11,204 nucleotides of DNA, taken from assembly GCA_017380995.1 (NCBI GenBank), contig JAFOCY010000069.1:1-11204 (forward strand). The letters are read 5' to 3'. A program made the translations under genes and the position numbers. This document shows positions 1 to 7,191 of the stretch, piece after piece. Every line of letters begins with the position of its first letter. Position 1 is the first letter of the stretch. The notes beneath the pieces were generated by a model. It searched no databases. It worked only from the letters and a program-made list of their open reading frames with translations, and was not told the origin of the DNA. Origin of the DNA: Oscillibacter sp. Lineage in GTDB: Bacteria; Bacillota; Clostridia; Oscillospirales; Oscillospiraceae.

Positions 1-184
1 CCGCCTGCAGGAAGGTGACCCCGCCGCCGAAGGACTGATCCGCTCCACAGCCGACGCGCTGCTGGAGGGAGACACCGTGTATTATACCGGCCACTGTACC
101 GGCGATTACGCCTATGAAAAGCTCAAGGAGATCCTGGGCGACCGGCTCCACCGCCTCAGCGGCGGCGTGAGCTTTGAGCTCTGA
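1..184 (+). CDS. MBL-fold metallohydrolase, C-terminal fragment (5' end outside window)
   Basis: The reading frame starting at base 2 gives 60 residues and ends at TGA 182-184. The fragment carries YYTGHCTG at about residues 27-34, followed by a short helix and a strand ending SGGVSFEL. In one large branch of the metallo-beta-lactamase superfamily a TGHCTG block near the C-terminus supplies a late metal-ligand histidine, and the protein ends in a similar strand. The catalytic HxHxDH motif would lie upstream of the window, so the fold call rests on this tail alone and the substrate cannot be named. The gene reads toward mutS but is 71 bases away, a longer gap than most in the following operon. 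It could be the first gene of the same transcript or a separate unit. I am fairly sure of the family and have no view on the specific function. Confidence 0.7.
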   Translation, partial: RLQEGDPAAEGLIRSTADALLEGDTVYYTGHCTGDYAYEKLKEILGDRLHRLSGGVSFEL

Positions 185-255
185 GAAAAAGACGCCGGAG
201 GCCTGCGGACCTCCCGGATTGAGAAAACTGATTTTACGAAAGTGAGTGTGACCCC
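185..255 (+). other. Intergenic region before mutS with an imperfect hairpin, possible weak terminator
   Basis: These 71 bases contain CCGGAGG (195-201) and CCTCCCGG (210-217), which pair as seven base pairs with one bulged C around an 8-base loop. The bases after it (ATTGAGAAAACTGATTTTACG) contain only a four-T run, so this would be a poor intrinsic terminator. I searched for a sigma-A promoter for mutS: TTGAGA (219-224) resembles a -35 element but has no -10 box at 16-18 bases. There is also no good Shine-Dalgarno sequence just before the mutS ATG. The hairpin is seen directly; any function is inferred. Confidence 0.3.
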
Positions 256-2859
256 ATGGCAGAACTGACCCCCATGATGAAGCAGTACCTGGAGATCAAG
301 GCCAACAACCCCGACTCCATCCTCTTCTTCCGCCTGGGTGATTTTTATGAGATGTTCTCCGATGACGCCCGGGTCGCCTCCAAGGAACTGGACCTGACCC
401 TCACCTCCCGGGACCGGGGCAAGCACGCCAAGCCCGCTGAGGAGCAGGTGCCCATGTGCGGCATCCCTTACCATGCCTCCGACGCTTACATCGCCCGTCT
501 CATCGCCAAGGGCTATAAGGTGGCCATTTGCGAGCAGGTGGAGGATCCTGCCACCGCCAAGGGCCTTGTGAAGCGGGATATCATCCGTGTGGTCACCCCC
601 GGCACCGTCATCGACGCCGCCTGTTTGGAGGATAAGGCATCCAACTTCCTGTGCGGCATCTATCTGGACGAAGCCGTGGGCGGCGTTGCCTTTTGTGACA
701 TCACCACCGGCAAGACCCACCTGACCGCTTTTGCCGGAGAGGGCAAGGCGGACCATATCATCAATGAGCTGGGGCGTTTTTCCCCGGCGGAGGCGATCTT
801 GAGCGCCGGGGCCTATGCCCACCGGACTTTGGTGAGCACCCTCAGCGATAAATTCCGCTGCCGCGTGGAGCTGGCGGAGCGCCGCTTTGACCTTCCTGCC
901 GCCGAAAAGGCCATCCGCGCCCAGTACGGGGAGGAGGCCCTGAGCCGCCTGCCCGCAGGCAATCCCGCCGCGGCCCTGGCCCTGGGCGGCCTTTTGAGCT
1001 ACCTGCACGAGACGCAGAAAACAGACCTGAGCCACATCAATGACCTGGATTACTACGAGCAGGGCCGCTTTATGGAGCTGGACCTTGCCGCCCGGCGGAA
1101 CCTGGAGCTCACTGAGACGCTCCGGGGCAAGGAGAAGAAGGGAAGCCTTCTGTGGGTGCTGGATAAGACCCGCACGCCCATGGGCGGACGCTGTATCCGC
1201 AGCTTCCTGGAGCGGCCTTTGCTCTCCGTCACCGCCATTACCAAGCGAAACGGCGCCATTGCCGCCCTGGTGGACGCTACCATCCCCAGAGAGGAGCTGG
1301 TGGCTGCCATGACGGGCCTTGGAGACATGGAGCGGCTCATCGGCCGCATTGTCTACGGCACCGCCGGCGGCCGGGACATGGCCTCCCTGCGCGCCGCCAT
1401 TGAAAAGATTCCCGCCATTCGGGAACAGCTTTCCCAGTTTACGGACCGGAGACTGACAGAACTTTGCGAGAAGCTGGATCCTCTGGAGGATATCGGCGGA
1501 CGCATCGCCGAGACCATCTGCGACGAGCCGCCCTTTTCCGTCCGGGAAGGCGGGTTTATCCGGGACGGCTTCAACGAGGAAGTGGACTATCTGCGCCGCA
1601 TTTTGAAGGGCGGCAAGGGCTTTATCACGGAGCTGGAAGCCCGGGAAAAGGAAAAGACCGGCATCCGCACATTGAAAGTGGGCTACAACAAGGTCTTTGG
1701 CTATTACATCGAGGTGTCCAATTCCTTCAAGGACCAGGTGCCTGAGGACTATATCCGCAAGCAGACCCTGGTGAACGGTGAGCGCTACATCACCCAGGAA
1801 CTCAAGGAACTGGAAAACTCCATCCTCACCGCCTCCGACCGGGTGGTGGCACTGGAATATGAGCTGTTCCAGGCGCTGCGGGAGGAGGTTTCCGCCGCAG
1901 CCGAGCGCATTCAGGCTTCCGCGGCGGCGGTGGCCGAGATCGACGCGCTGGTGAGCCTGGCTGTTGTGGCCGTGCGCAACAACTACTGCCGTCCCGAAGT
2001 GGATGAATCCGGCGTTCTCGAAATTCGGGAGGGCCGCCACCCGGTGGTGGAGCAGGTTTTGAAGGACGCCCTGTTCGTTCCCAATGATACCTTTATGGGA
2101 GAAAAAGAGGAGCGGGTGGCCATCATCACCGGCCCCAACATGGCGGGTAAGTCCACCTATATGCGGCAAGTAGCGTTGATCGTGCTGCTGGCCCAGATGG
2201 GTTCCTTCGTTCCCGCCCGATATGCCCGCATCGGCATTGTGGACCGGATCTTCACCCGTATCGGCGCCAGCGACGACCTTTCCGCCGGACAGTCCACCTT
2301 TATGGTGGAGATGACGGAGGTCAGCGATATTTTGCACCACGCGACGAAAAATTCCCTCCTGATCCTGGATGAGATCGGCCGGGGCACCTCCACCTTTGAC
2401 GGTATGTCCATCGCCCGGGCTGTTTTGGAATACTGTGCCGATAAGAAGCTCCTCGGGGCGAAGACCCTCTTTGCCACCCACTACCATGAGCTGACGGAGC
2501 TGGAAAATACCCTCCCCGGCACCGTGAACTACAACATTGCCGTCAAGACCCGGGGAGAGGACATCATCTTCCTGCGCAAGATCATCCCCGGCGGTGCGGA
2601 CCGCAGCTACGGCATTGAAGTTGCCAAGCTGGCGGGACTTCCCGAAAAGGTGGTCCGCCGGGCCAAGCAGGTGCTCAAGGAGCTGGAGAGCGGAAACGGC
2701 GTACAGTACACCGCGCCCCGGCTGGAAAGCGACCAGGTTTCCCTGGGCTCTATCGGGGAGGCAGAGGTGCTGGATGCCATCAAGCGCTGCCAGCCCGATA
2801 CCCTGACCCCCATCGAGGCCATGAGCCTGCTCTACGAGCTGAAAAAGAAGCTCTCTTAA
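256..2859 (+). CDS. mutS: DNA mismatch repair protein MutS
   Basis: A full-length MutS of 867 residues, the usual length for MutS1. The cytoplasmic dimer clamps DNA, recognises mismatches and small loops, and recruits MutL in an ATP-dependent way. The N-terminal mismatch-binding domain has the FxE motif in GDFYEMF (Phe30, Glu32), which stacks on the mismatched base. The connector, lever and clamp regions follow. The ATPase domain has Walker A GPNMAGKST (626-634), Walker B LLILDE (701-706, Asp705/Glu706), the signature region just before it, and ATHYHEL with His742. The C-terminus ends in the conserved PIEAMSLLYELKKKL helix. Just before it lies QVSLG (827-831), where Gram-positive MutS normally has a beta-clamp motif such as QLSFF/QLSLF; here it looks weakened. 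The ATG at 256 matches the family's start, but its Shine-Dalgarno is weak (GTGAGTGTG), unlike its neighbours. The next gene starts 9 bases downstream. Confidence 0.98.
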   Translation: MAELTPMMKQYLEIKANNPDSILFFRLGDFYEMFSDDARVASKELDLTLTSRDRGKHAKPAEEQVPMCGIPYHASDAYIARLIAKGYKVAICEQVEDPATAKGLVKRDIIRVVTPGTVIDAACLEDKASNFLCGIYLDEAVGGVAFCDITTGKTHLTAFAGEGKADHIINELGRFSPAEAILSAGAYAHRTLVSTLSDKFRCRVELAERRFDLPAAEKAIRAQYGEEALSRLPAGNPAAALALGGLLSYLHETQKTDLSHINDLDYYEQGRFMELDLAARRNLELTETLRGKEKKGSLLWVLDKTRTPMGGRCIRSFLERPLLSVTAITKRNGAIAALVDATIPREELVAAMTGLGDMERLIGRIVYGTAGGRDMASLRAAIEKIPAIREQLSQFTDRRLTELCEKLDPLEDIGGRIAETICDEPPFSVREGGFIRDGFNEEVDYLRRILKGGKGFITELEAREKEKTGIRTLKVGYNKVFGYYIEVSNSFKDQVPEDYIRKQTLVNGERYITQELKELENSILTASDRVVALEYELFQALREEVSAAAERIQASAAAVAEIDALVSLAVVAVRNNYCRPEVDESGVLEIREGRHPVVEQVLKDALFVPNDTFMGEKEERVAIITGPNMAGKSTYMRQVALIVLLAQMGSFVPARYARIGIVDRIFTRIGASDDLSAGQSTFMVEMTEVSDILHHATKNSLLILDEIGRGTSTFDGMSIARAVLEYCADKKLLGAKTLFATHYHELTELENTLPGTVNYNIAVKTRGEDIIFLRKIIPGGADRSYGIEVAKLAGLPEKVVRRAKQVLKELESGNGVQYTAPRLESDQVSLGSIGEAEVLDAIKRCQPDTLTPIEAMSLLYELKKKLS

Positions 2860-2868
2860 GGAGAAATT

Positions 2869-3576
2869 ATGGCGAAAAAACAATCCTCCCTCTATATGAC
2901 TGCCGGTGAGCAGATCGCAGGCGTGGTCTTTTTTGTGATCTATTTGCTGGTGCTGCCCTTTGCCACCGCTCCCATTTTCCGCTTTGTGGAGCGGCTCATC
3001 GCAATGGATATCCCCAGGAACGTGGAAAACATGGTCTATTACTACGTGCTTTTTGCCACGGCGGTCATTATTTTCCACGGCTTTCTGGGCCGCACCACCC
3101 GCAACCTCTTTGACCGCTTTCCCCTGGTGGGAAAGACGGCCCTTGCAGGCCTGGTTGCCCACTATGGCCTTAATGAGCTGGTGTACCGCCTGGTGAACCT
3201 GGTCATCACCTCCCGCACAAACCTCAACGACACCACCATTTCCGCCCAGATCGAGGACGCGCCCCGGTCCACGCTTTTGATCGTGATTTTCCTTGCTCCC
3301 TTTGTGGAGGAGGTGCTGTTCCGGGGCCTTGTGTTCGGAAACCTCAAGAATAAGAGCCGCCTGATGGGCTATGCCGTCAGCTGTTTGCTCTTTGCCCTGC
3401 TCCATGTGTGGCAGTTTGCCGTGAACAATCAGGATGTCACCTATTTCCTGGTGATGGTCCAGTATCTGGTGCCCGGAGTGGTGCTGGCCTGGGCCTATGA
3501 GCACTCCGGCACCCTCTGGACCGCCATCGGCGTCCACGCCGCCGTCAACGCCCTGAGCGTTCTGGCCGGTATTTGA
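2869..3576 (+). CDS. CPBP-family intramembrane glutamic protease (CAAX/Abi-type)
   Basis: A 235-residue polytopic membrane protein with several hydrophobic segments (for example about 18-38, 55-70, 130-147, 165-180 and 195-212). All three CPBP (Pfam Abi/CAAX) motifs are present: EEVLFR (Glu147, Glu148, Arg152), FALLH (His179) and HAAVN (His223, Asn227). In the characterised family members Rce1 and MmRce1 these residues form the intramembrane active site. It is therefore predicted to be a catalytically competent membrane-embedded protease; the substrate is unknown. Bacterial relatives include bacteriocin-immunity and membrane-processing proteins. The start at 2869 is set by AAGGAG (2858-2863), which overlaps the mutS stop codon, so translation is probably coupled to mutS. 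mutL begins 23 bases after its stop. Its place between mutS and mutL is unusual and does not itself imply a repair role. Confidence 0.9.
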   Translation: MAKKQSSLYMTAGEQIAGVVFFVIYLLVLPFATAPIFRFVERLIAMDIPRNVENMVYYYVLFATAVIIFHGFLGRTTRNLFDRFPLVGKTALAGLVAHYGLNELVYRLVNLVITSRTNLNDTTISAQIEDAPRSTLLIVIFLAPFVEEVLFRGLVFGNLKNKSRLMGYAVSCLLFALLHVWQFAVNNQDVTYFLVMVQYLVPGVVLAWAYEHSGTLWTAIGVHAAVNALSVLAGI

Positions 3577-3599
3577 TTTTCAGGAAAGGAGGCCCCATC

Positions 3600-5579
3600 A
3601 TGGCTTTCATTGAGCAACTTGCCCCCCATATCGCCGACCTGATCGCTGCCGGCGAGGTGGTGGAGCGCCCTGCCAGTGTCGTCAAGGAACTGGTGGAAAA
3701 CGCCATTGACGCCGGGGCCAGCGCCATTGTTGTAGAAATTCAGCGGGGCGGCATGGGCTTGATTCGCGTCAGCGACAACGGCTGCGGCATTGCCCCCGAT
3801 GAGCTCCCTACCGCCTTTTTGCGCCACGCCACCAGTAAGCTGCGCAAAGCGGAAGATTTAGGCGCCATCGGCACCTTGGGTTTTCGCGGCGAGGCTCTGG
3901 CGGCCATTGCCGCTGTCAGCCGGGTAGAGATCCTGACCCGGCAGAAGGGGGCCGTTTCCGGCGCTGTGCTGCGCCTGGAGGGCGGTGTCCCCGGTGAGGT
4001 GCAGCCTGCCGGCGCGCCGGAGGGCACCACGATCTGCGTCCGGGACCTCTTTTTCAACACCCCCGCGCGGCTGAAGTTCATGCGCAAGGACAGCGCCGAG
4101 ACCGCCGCTGTTGCAGGTCTTATGCAGCACCTGGCCCTGTCCCACCCCGATATTTCCTTCCGCTTTTTGAAAGACGGCGCCGACGGCCTCCATACCCCCG
4201 GCGACGGAAAGCTTTCTTCTGCCATCTACGCCGCCCTGGGCCGGGACTTTGCCAAGAGCCTTGTGGAAGTCCAGGGCAGGGGAGGGGAGATCGAGGTGAA
4301 GGGCTTTGTGACCCAGCCTTTGATGGGCCGGGGAAGCCGCGCCATGCAGACCTTCTTTGTCAACGGCCGCTTTATTAAGTCTCAGCTCCTCACTGCCGCC
4401 CTGGAAGAGGGCTACCGCAACCAGATCATGAAGGGGAAGTTCCCCGGCTGTGTCCTCTTTGTGACGCTCCCCGTCACAGCGGTGGACGTGAATGTCCACC
4501 CTGCCAAGACGCAGGTGAAGTTTGCCCGGGAGAAGGAGGTCTTCGACGCGGTGTACCACACCGTGCTGGACGGCCTGGAGGCCAAGCCCGCTCCCGTTTC
4601 CGCCGCGCCCAGGAGCGCGGAGACTACAAATCCCCGGAACGACTTTTTCCTGAACATGGATGCAAAGACCTTCCGCCAGAGCGCGGCGCCCGCCAAGCCT
4701 GCCGCTCCGTCCCGCCCGGCCTATCAAACGGAGTGGAAGAGCGCGCCGAAGGTGGCGGATGTGGAGAAAAAGCCGGCCTATGAGGTCAAGCGCCCAGCAG
4801 TCAGTGCCTTTGGGTCTGCCCCGGCGTCTGTGATCCCCAAGACGGCCCCTGTTGAGCCAAGACCTACGCCTGTCAATATCCCCAAACCTGCCCCCGCGCC
4901 TGTCAATGCGGTAAACCCTACCCCTGAACGGCCCAGGGAAGAAAAACCCTTTGTCCCTGCCATCCCCCAGGAAAAGCTGGAGCTTCCGGGGCAGGAGACC
5001 TTCCTGCGCCGGGAGGAAGCCCCCTGGCGCATGGTGGGCGAAGTGCTGCGCACCTACATTATCTGCGAGAGCGAGGGCGGAGAGGTTTACCTCATCGATA
5101 AGCACGCCGCCCACGAACGTATCAATTTTGACCGCCTTGTGGCCGCCCAGACCCCGCCCATGAGCCAGAGCCTTCTGCGGCCCATTGCCGCAGAACTGAC
5201 CAGGGAGGACAGCGCCCTGCTTCTTGAAAACCTGGAGCTGCTGGAGTCCCTGGGCTTTACCTGTGAAGATTTCGGGGATCATACCCTTTTGGTGCGGGAG
5301 GTCCCTGCCGAGATCGACGCCGGGGATACCACCGCCATTTTGGAGGAGTTTGCCCAAAACCTCCGCTCCGGGAAGACTTTGGCGGAGCGGAAGGAGAACC
5401 TCTACCACACCATGGCCTGCAAGGCCGCCATCAAGGGAGGCTGGAAGTCCGACCCGGCGGAACTGAAGGTGCTGGTGGAGAAGGTCCAGAAAGGGGAGGT
5501 CAAGTACTGTCCCCATGGCCGTCCGGTGGCTGTGAAGCTGACGAAATATGAGCTGGAGAAGATGTTCAAGCGTGCGTGA
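3600..5579 (+). CDS. mutL: DNA mismatch repair protein MutL, endonuclease type
   Basis: 659 residues starting at ATG 3600, chosen because MAFIEQLAPHIADLIAAGEVV matches the family N-terminus and AAGGAGG (3586-3592) sits 7 bases upstream. The longer frame from ATG 3573 would add nine unrelated residues. The N-terminal GHKL ATPase shows ELVENAIDAGA (Glu33 general base, Asn34), SDNGCG (Asp59), then TSKL and GFRGEAL. A Pro/Ala-rich linker follows at about 330-470. The C-terminal domain from about 474 carries the nuclease set: DKHAAHERINFD (Asp500, His502, Glu506, Asp511; the usual form is DQHAx2Ex4E), ACKAAIK (Cys607) and CPHGRP (637-642). A beta-clamp motif QSLLRP (523-528) fits QxxLxP as in Bacillus MutL. 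It is expected to nick the nascent strand after MutS activation and clamp contact, consistent with a lineage lacking MutH. Confidence 0.98.
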   Translation: MAFIEQLAPHIADLIAAGEVVERPASVVKELVENAIDAGASAIVVEIQRGGMGLIRVSDNGCGIAPDELPTAFLRHATSKLRKAEDLGAIGTLGFRGEALAAIAAVSRVEILTRQKGAVSGAVLRLEGGVPGEVQPAGAPEGTTICVRDLFFNTPARLKFMRKDSAETAAVAGLMQHLALSHPDISFRFLKDGADGLHTPGDGKLSSAIYAALGRDFAKSLVEVQGRGGEIEVKGFVTQPLMGRGSRAMQTFFVNGRFIKSQLLTAALEEGYRNQIMKGKFPGCVLFVTLPVTAVDVNVHPAKTQVKFAREKEVFDAVYHTVLDGLEAKPAPVSAAPRSAETTNPRNDFFLNMDAKTFRQSAAPAKPAAPSRPAYQTEWKSAPKVADVEKKPAYEVKRPAVSAFGSAPASVIPKTAPVEPRPTPVNIPKPAPAPVNAVNPTPERPREEKPFVPAIPQEKLELPGQETFLRREEAPWRMVGEVLRTYIICESEGGEVYLIDKHAAHERINFDRLVAAQTPPMSQSLLRPIAAELTREDSALLLENLELLESLGFTCEDFGDHTLLVREVPAEIDAGDTTAILEEFAQNLRSGKTLAERKENLYHTMACKAAIKGGWKSDPAELKVLVEKVQKGEVKYCPHGRPVAVKLTKYELEKMFKRA

Positions 5580-5590
5580 AGGGAGAAGCG

Positions 5591-6160
5591 ATGAAGCTGC
5601 TGTTTGTTGACTGCTGTATCAGCCAGCGGGGAAAGGAATCCCGCACGCTGGCTTTGGCAAAAGCCTATATTGACGCTTTTCGCGCCGCCCACCCGGACTG
5701 GGAGGTGGAGCGGGCGGACCCCATGGACCTTCCGCCCCTGACGGCGGAGTTCCTGGATGATCGGGACACCCGGAAGGGGGAGTTTTCCGCGCCCATGTTC
5801 GCCGCCGCCCGGCAGTTTCAAAGCGCGGACTCCATCGTAGTTGCCGCGCCCTACTGGGATCTGAGCTACCCCGCACAGCTCAAGACTTATATCGAGCATA
5901 TTTCCGCCAACGGCCTTTGCTACCACTACACGGAGCAGGGCTGCCAGGGCGACTGCAAAGCCGAAAAACTGGTGTATCTCACCAGCGGCGGCGACTTTGA
6001 AGGAGAGGACTCCGTGGGAGTCCTCCACTGGAAGCAGTTATGTAAGATGTTTGGTATCGAAACATTTACCTATGTCTTTGCCGGGGGAATGGACATTGAC
6101 CCCGTCAAAACGCCGGAGCTTCTGGCGCAGGCCTGTGAAAAGGCCCGCAGCCTGGTTTGA
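5591..6160 (+). CDS. Flavodoxin-fold NAD(P)H oxidoreductase (AzoR/NQO-like)
   Basis: 189 residues starting at ATG 5591, preceded by AAGGGAG (5579-5585), which overlaps the mutL stop. A GTG at 5576 would also overlap mutL but lacks its own ribosome site. The protein matches the Flavodoxin_2 fold: a first strand KLLFVDCC, then a phosphate loop SQRGKESRT (11-19) expected to hold FMN phosphate. It continues with APYWDLSYPAQLKTYIEHI (from residue 86), the counterpart of the PMYNFSIPAQLKxWID segment of FMN-dependent NADH azoreductases, then YTEQG and TSGGD (131-135). Such enzymes transfer two electrons from NAD(P)H to quinones, azo dyes or nitro compounds in the cytoplasm; the natural substrate here is unknown. 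Cysteines are unusually placed: Cys8-Cys9 beside the FMN loop, and Cys110, Cys118 and Cys122 in the segment that normally reads TExGPxGL. It lies in the mutL-miaA interval, probably in the same operon. Confidence 0.85.
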   Translation: MKLLFVDCCISQRGKESRTLALAKAYIDAFRAAHPDWEVERADPMDLPPLTAEFLDDRDTRKGEFSAPMFAAARQFQSADSIVVAAPYWDLSYPAQLKTYIEHISANGLCYHYTEQGCQGDCKAEKLVYLTSGGDFEGEDSVGVLHWKQLCKMFGIETFTYVFAGGMDIDPVKTPELLAQACEKARSLV

Positions 6161-6183
6161 ACCATTTGGAAAGGAGACTTCCT

Positions 6184-7128
6184 ATGCCCCCTCGTATCCT
6201 TGCCGTCGTAGGCCCCACGGCCTGCGGCAAGACCAGCCTGGGCATTGCCCTGGCAAAACGCTATCACGGTGAGGTGGTCTCCGCCGACTCCATGCAGATC
6301 TACCGCGGCATGACCATCGGCACCGCCGCGCCCACGGCGGAGGAGATGGAGGGCGTGCCCCATCATATGGTGGCGGTGGCGGACCCGACGGAAAGTTGGT
6401 CCGCCGCAAGATACGCCGCGGAAGCAGGCTCCATCGTGGACGATATTCTCGCCCGTGGGAAGCTTCCCATTCTGGTGGGAGGCACGGGACTGTGGCTGGA
6501 CGCCCTGGTGAAGGGCCACGGCTTTGCCGCCGGACACGCCGGGGGAGAGGTCCGCAGGCTTTTGCAGGCCCGCCTTGAAGCGGAGGGCATGGACCCTCTT
6601 TGGGCGGAGCTGGAGCGGGTGGACCCGGAGGCGGCAAAGCGCCTCCACCCGGCAGATGAAAAACGGGTACTCCGGGCTTTGGAGGTCTACCTGGAAACCG
6701 GCAAGACCATCACCGCCCACAATGAAGAGACAAAGGCCATGGCGCCCAAATACGACGCCCTTTGGATCGGCCTGCAGTTTACCGACCGCCAGGATATGCG
6801 CCGGTTGATCGACCTGCGGGTGGATAAAATGGTGGAAGAGGGCCTTTTGGAAGAGGTACAGGCTATTCTCGCTTCCGGTATTCCGGCGGACGCCACTGCC
6901 CTACAGGCCATCGGCTATAAGGAGTTTCTGGGTGTGGCGGAAGGGCGCATCAGTATGGAAGAGGCCATTGCGGATGTGAAGCTCCGCTCCCGCCAGTATG
7001 CCAAGCGCCAGCTCACCTGGCTTCGAAAAAATCCGGACATCCACTGGATCTATTGGGAAAAACAGCGGGATTTTGCCCGCGCCCTCCAGCTTTCGACCGA
7101 AATCCTCTCCGCTCATGGATTATCCTGA
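6184..7128 (+). CDS. miaA: tRNA dimethylallyltransferase MiaA
   Basis: 314 residues, normal for bacterial MiaA, which transfers dimethylallyl from DMAPP to N6 of A37 in tRNAs reading UNN codons. Motifs in order are the P-loop GPTACGKTS (10-18), DSMQIYRG with Asp35 (catalytic base and A37 contact), IGTAAPT and PHHM, LVGGTGLWLDAL, DRQDMRRLIDLRVDKM, AIGYKEF and the tRNA-binding end SRQYAKRQLTWLR. The start is ATG 6184 because AAGGAG (6171-6176) is 7 bases upstream and PPRILAVVGPTACGKT matches the family. A TTG at 6157, overlapping the previous stop, would add nine residues without support. It lies 23 bases after the flavoprotein gene. Its stop codon TGA is the centre of a perfect palindrome (7120-7134). 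miaA followed by hfq is a widely conserved pair. Confidence 0.97.
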   Translation: MPPRILAVVGPTACGKTSLGIALAKRYHGEVVSADSMQIYRGMTIGTAAPTAEEMEGVPHHMVAVADPTESWSAARYAAEAGSIVDDILARGKLPILVGGTGLWLDALVKGHGFAAGHAGGEVRRLLQARLEAEGMDPLWAELERVDPEAAKRLHPADEKRVLRALEVYLETGKTITAHNEETKAMAPKYDALWIGLQFTDRQDMRRLIDLRVDKMVEEGLLEEVQAILASGIPADATALQAIGYKEFLGVAEGRISMEEAIADVKLRSRQYAKRQLTWLRKNPDIHWIYWEKQRDFARALQLSTEILSAHGLS

Positions 7129-7134
7129 GGATAA
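7120..7134. repeat. Perfect 15-bp palindrome centred on the miaA stop codon
   Basis: TTATCCTGAGGATAA has 7-base arms on either side of a central G, and the central TGA is the miaA stop. As RNA it could form a 6-bp stem with a TGA triloop. As DNA it resembles a dimeric regulator operator. No T tract follows, so it is not an intrinsic terminator by itself. The symmetry is seen directly; function is inferred. Confidence 0.5.
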
Positions 7135-7137
7135 CCA

Positions 7138-7167
7138 CGCGGACGAGGCCCCATACCTGCGTCCGCG
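7138..7167 (+). promoter_or_regulatory. hfq leader hairpin with a competing downstream arm
   Basis: CGCGGACG (7138-7145) and CGTCCGCG (7160-7167) pair perfectly over 8 bp. AGG (7146-7148) with CCT (7156-7158) extends this by three more pairs if G7159 bulges. GCGGACG occurs again at 7183-7189, between the hfq Shine-Dalgarno and its ATG, so the middle arm (7160-7166) could instead pair downstream. That alternative fold would place the A-rich ribosome site (about 7167-7182) in the loop. The two folds exclude each other, as in a leader that controls translation. The repeats are seen; the switching is inferred. Confidence 0.45.
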
Positions 7168-7191
7168 AAAAAGAAAAAAGGAGCGGACGCT

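Noticed and set aside
112..3537. 1141-codon open frame on the minus strand opposite mutS and the CPBP gene
   Set aside because: It is the antisense shadow of GC-rich, codon-biased genes. The translation is rich in His, Gly and Gln with no recognisable domain, while the + strand has complete families.
3573..3599. Upstream ATG for mutL
   Set aside because: It adds nine residues unlike the family, overlaps the previous stop, and has no ribosome site, whereas ATG 3600 has AAGGAGG at good spacing.
3858..5516. 552-codon minus-strand frame opposite mutL
   Set aside because: Composition is a mirror of mutL codons, there is no ribosome site, and no motif is seen.
6157..6183. TTG start for miaA overlapping the previous stop
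   Set aside because: No ribosome site precedes it, and the family N-terminus begins at ATG 6184.
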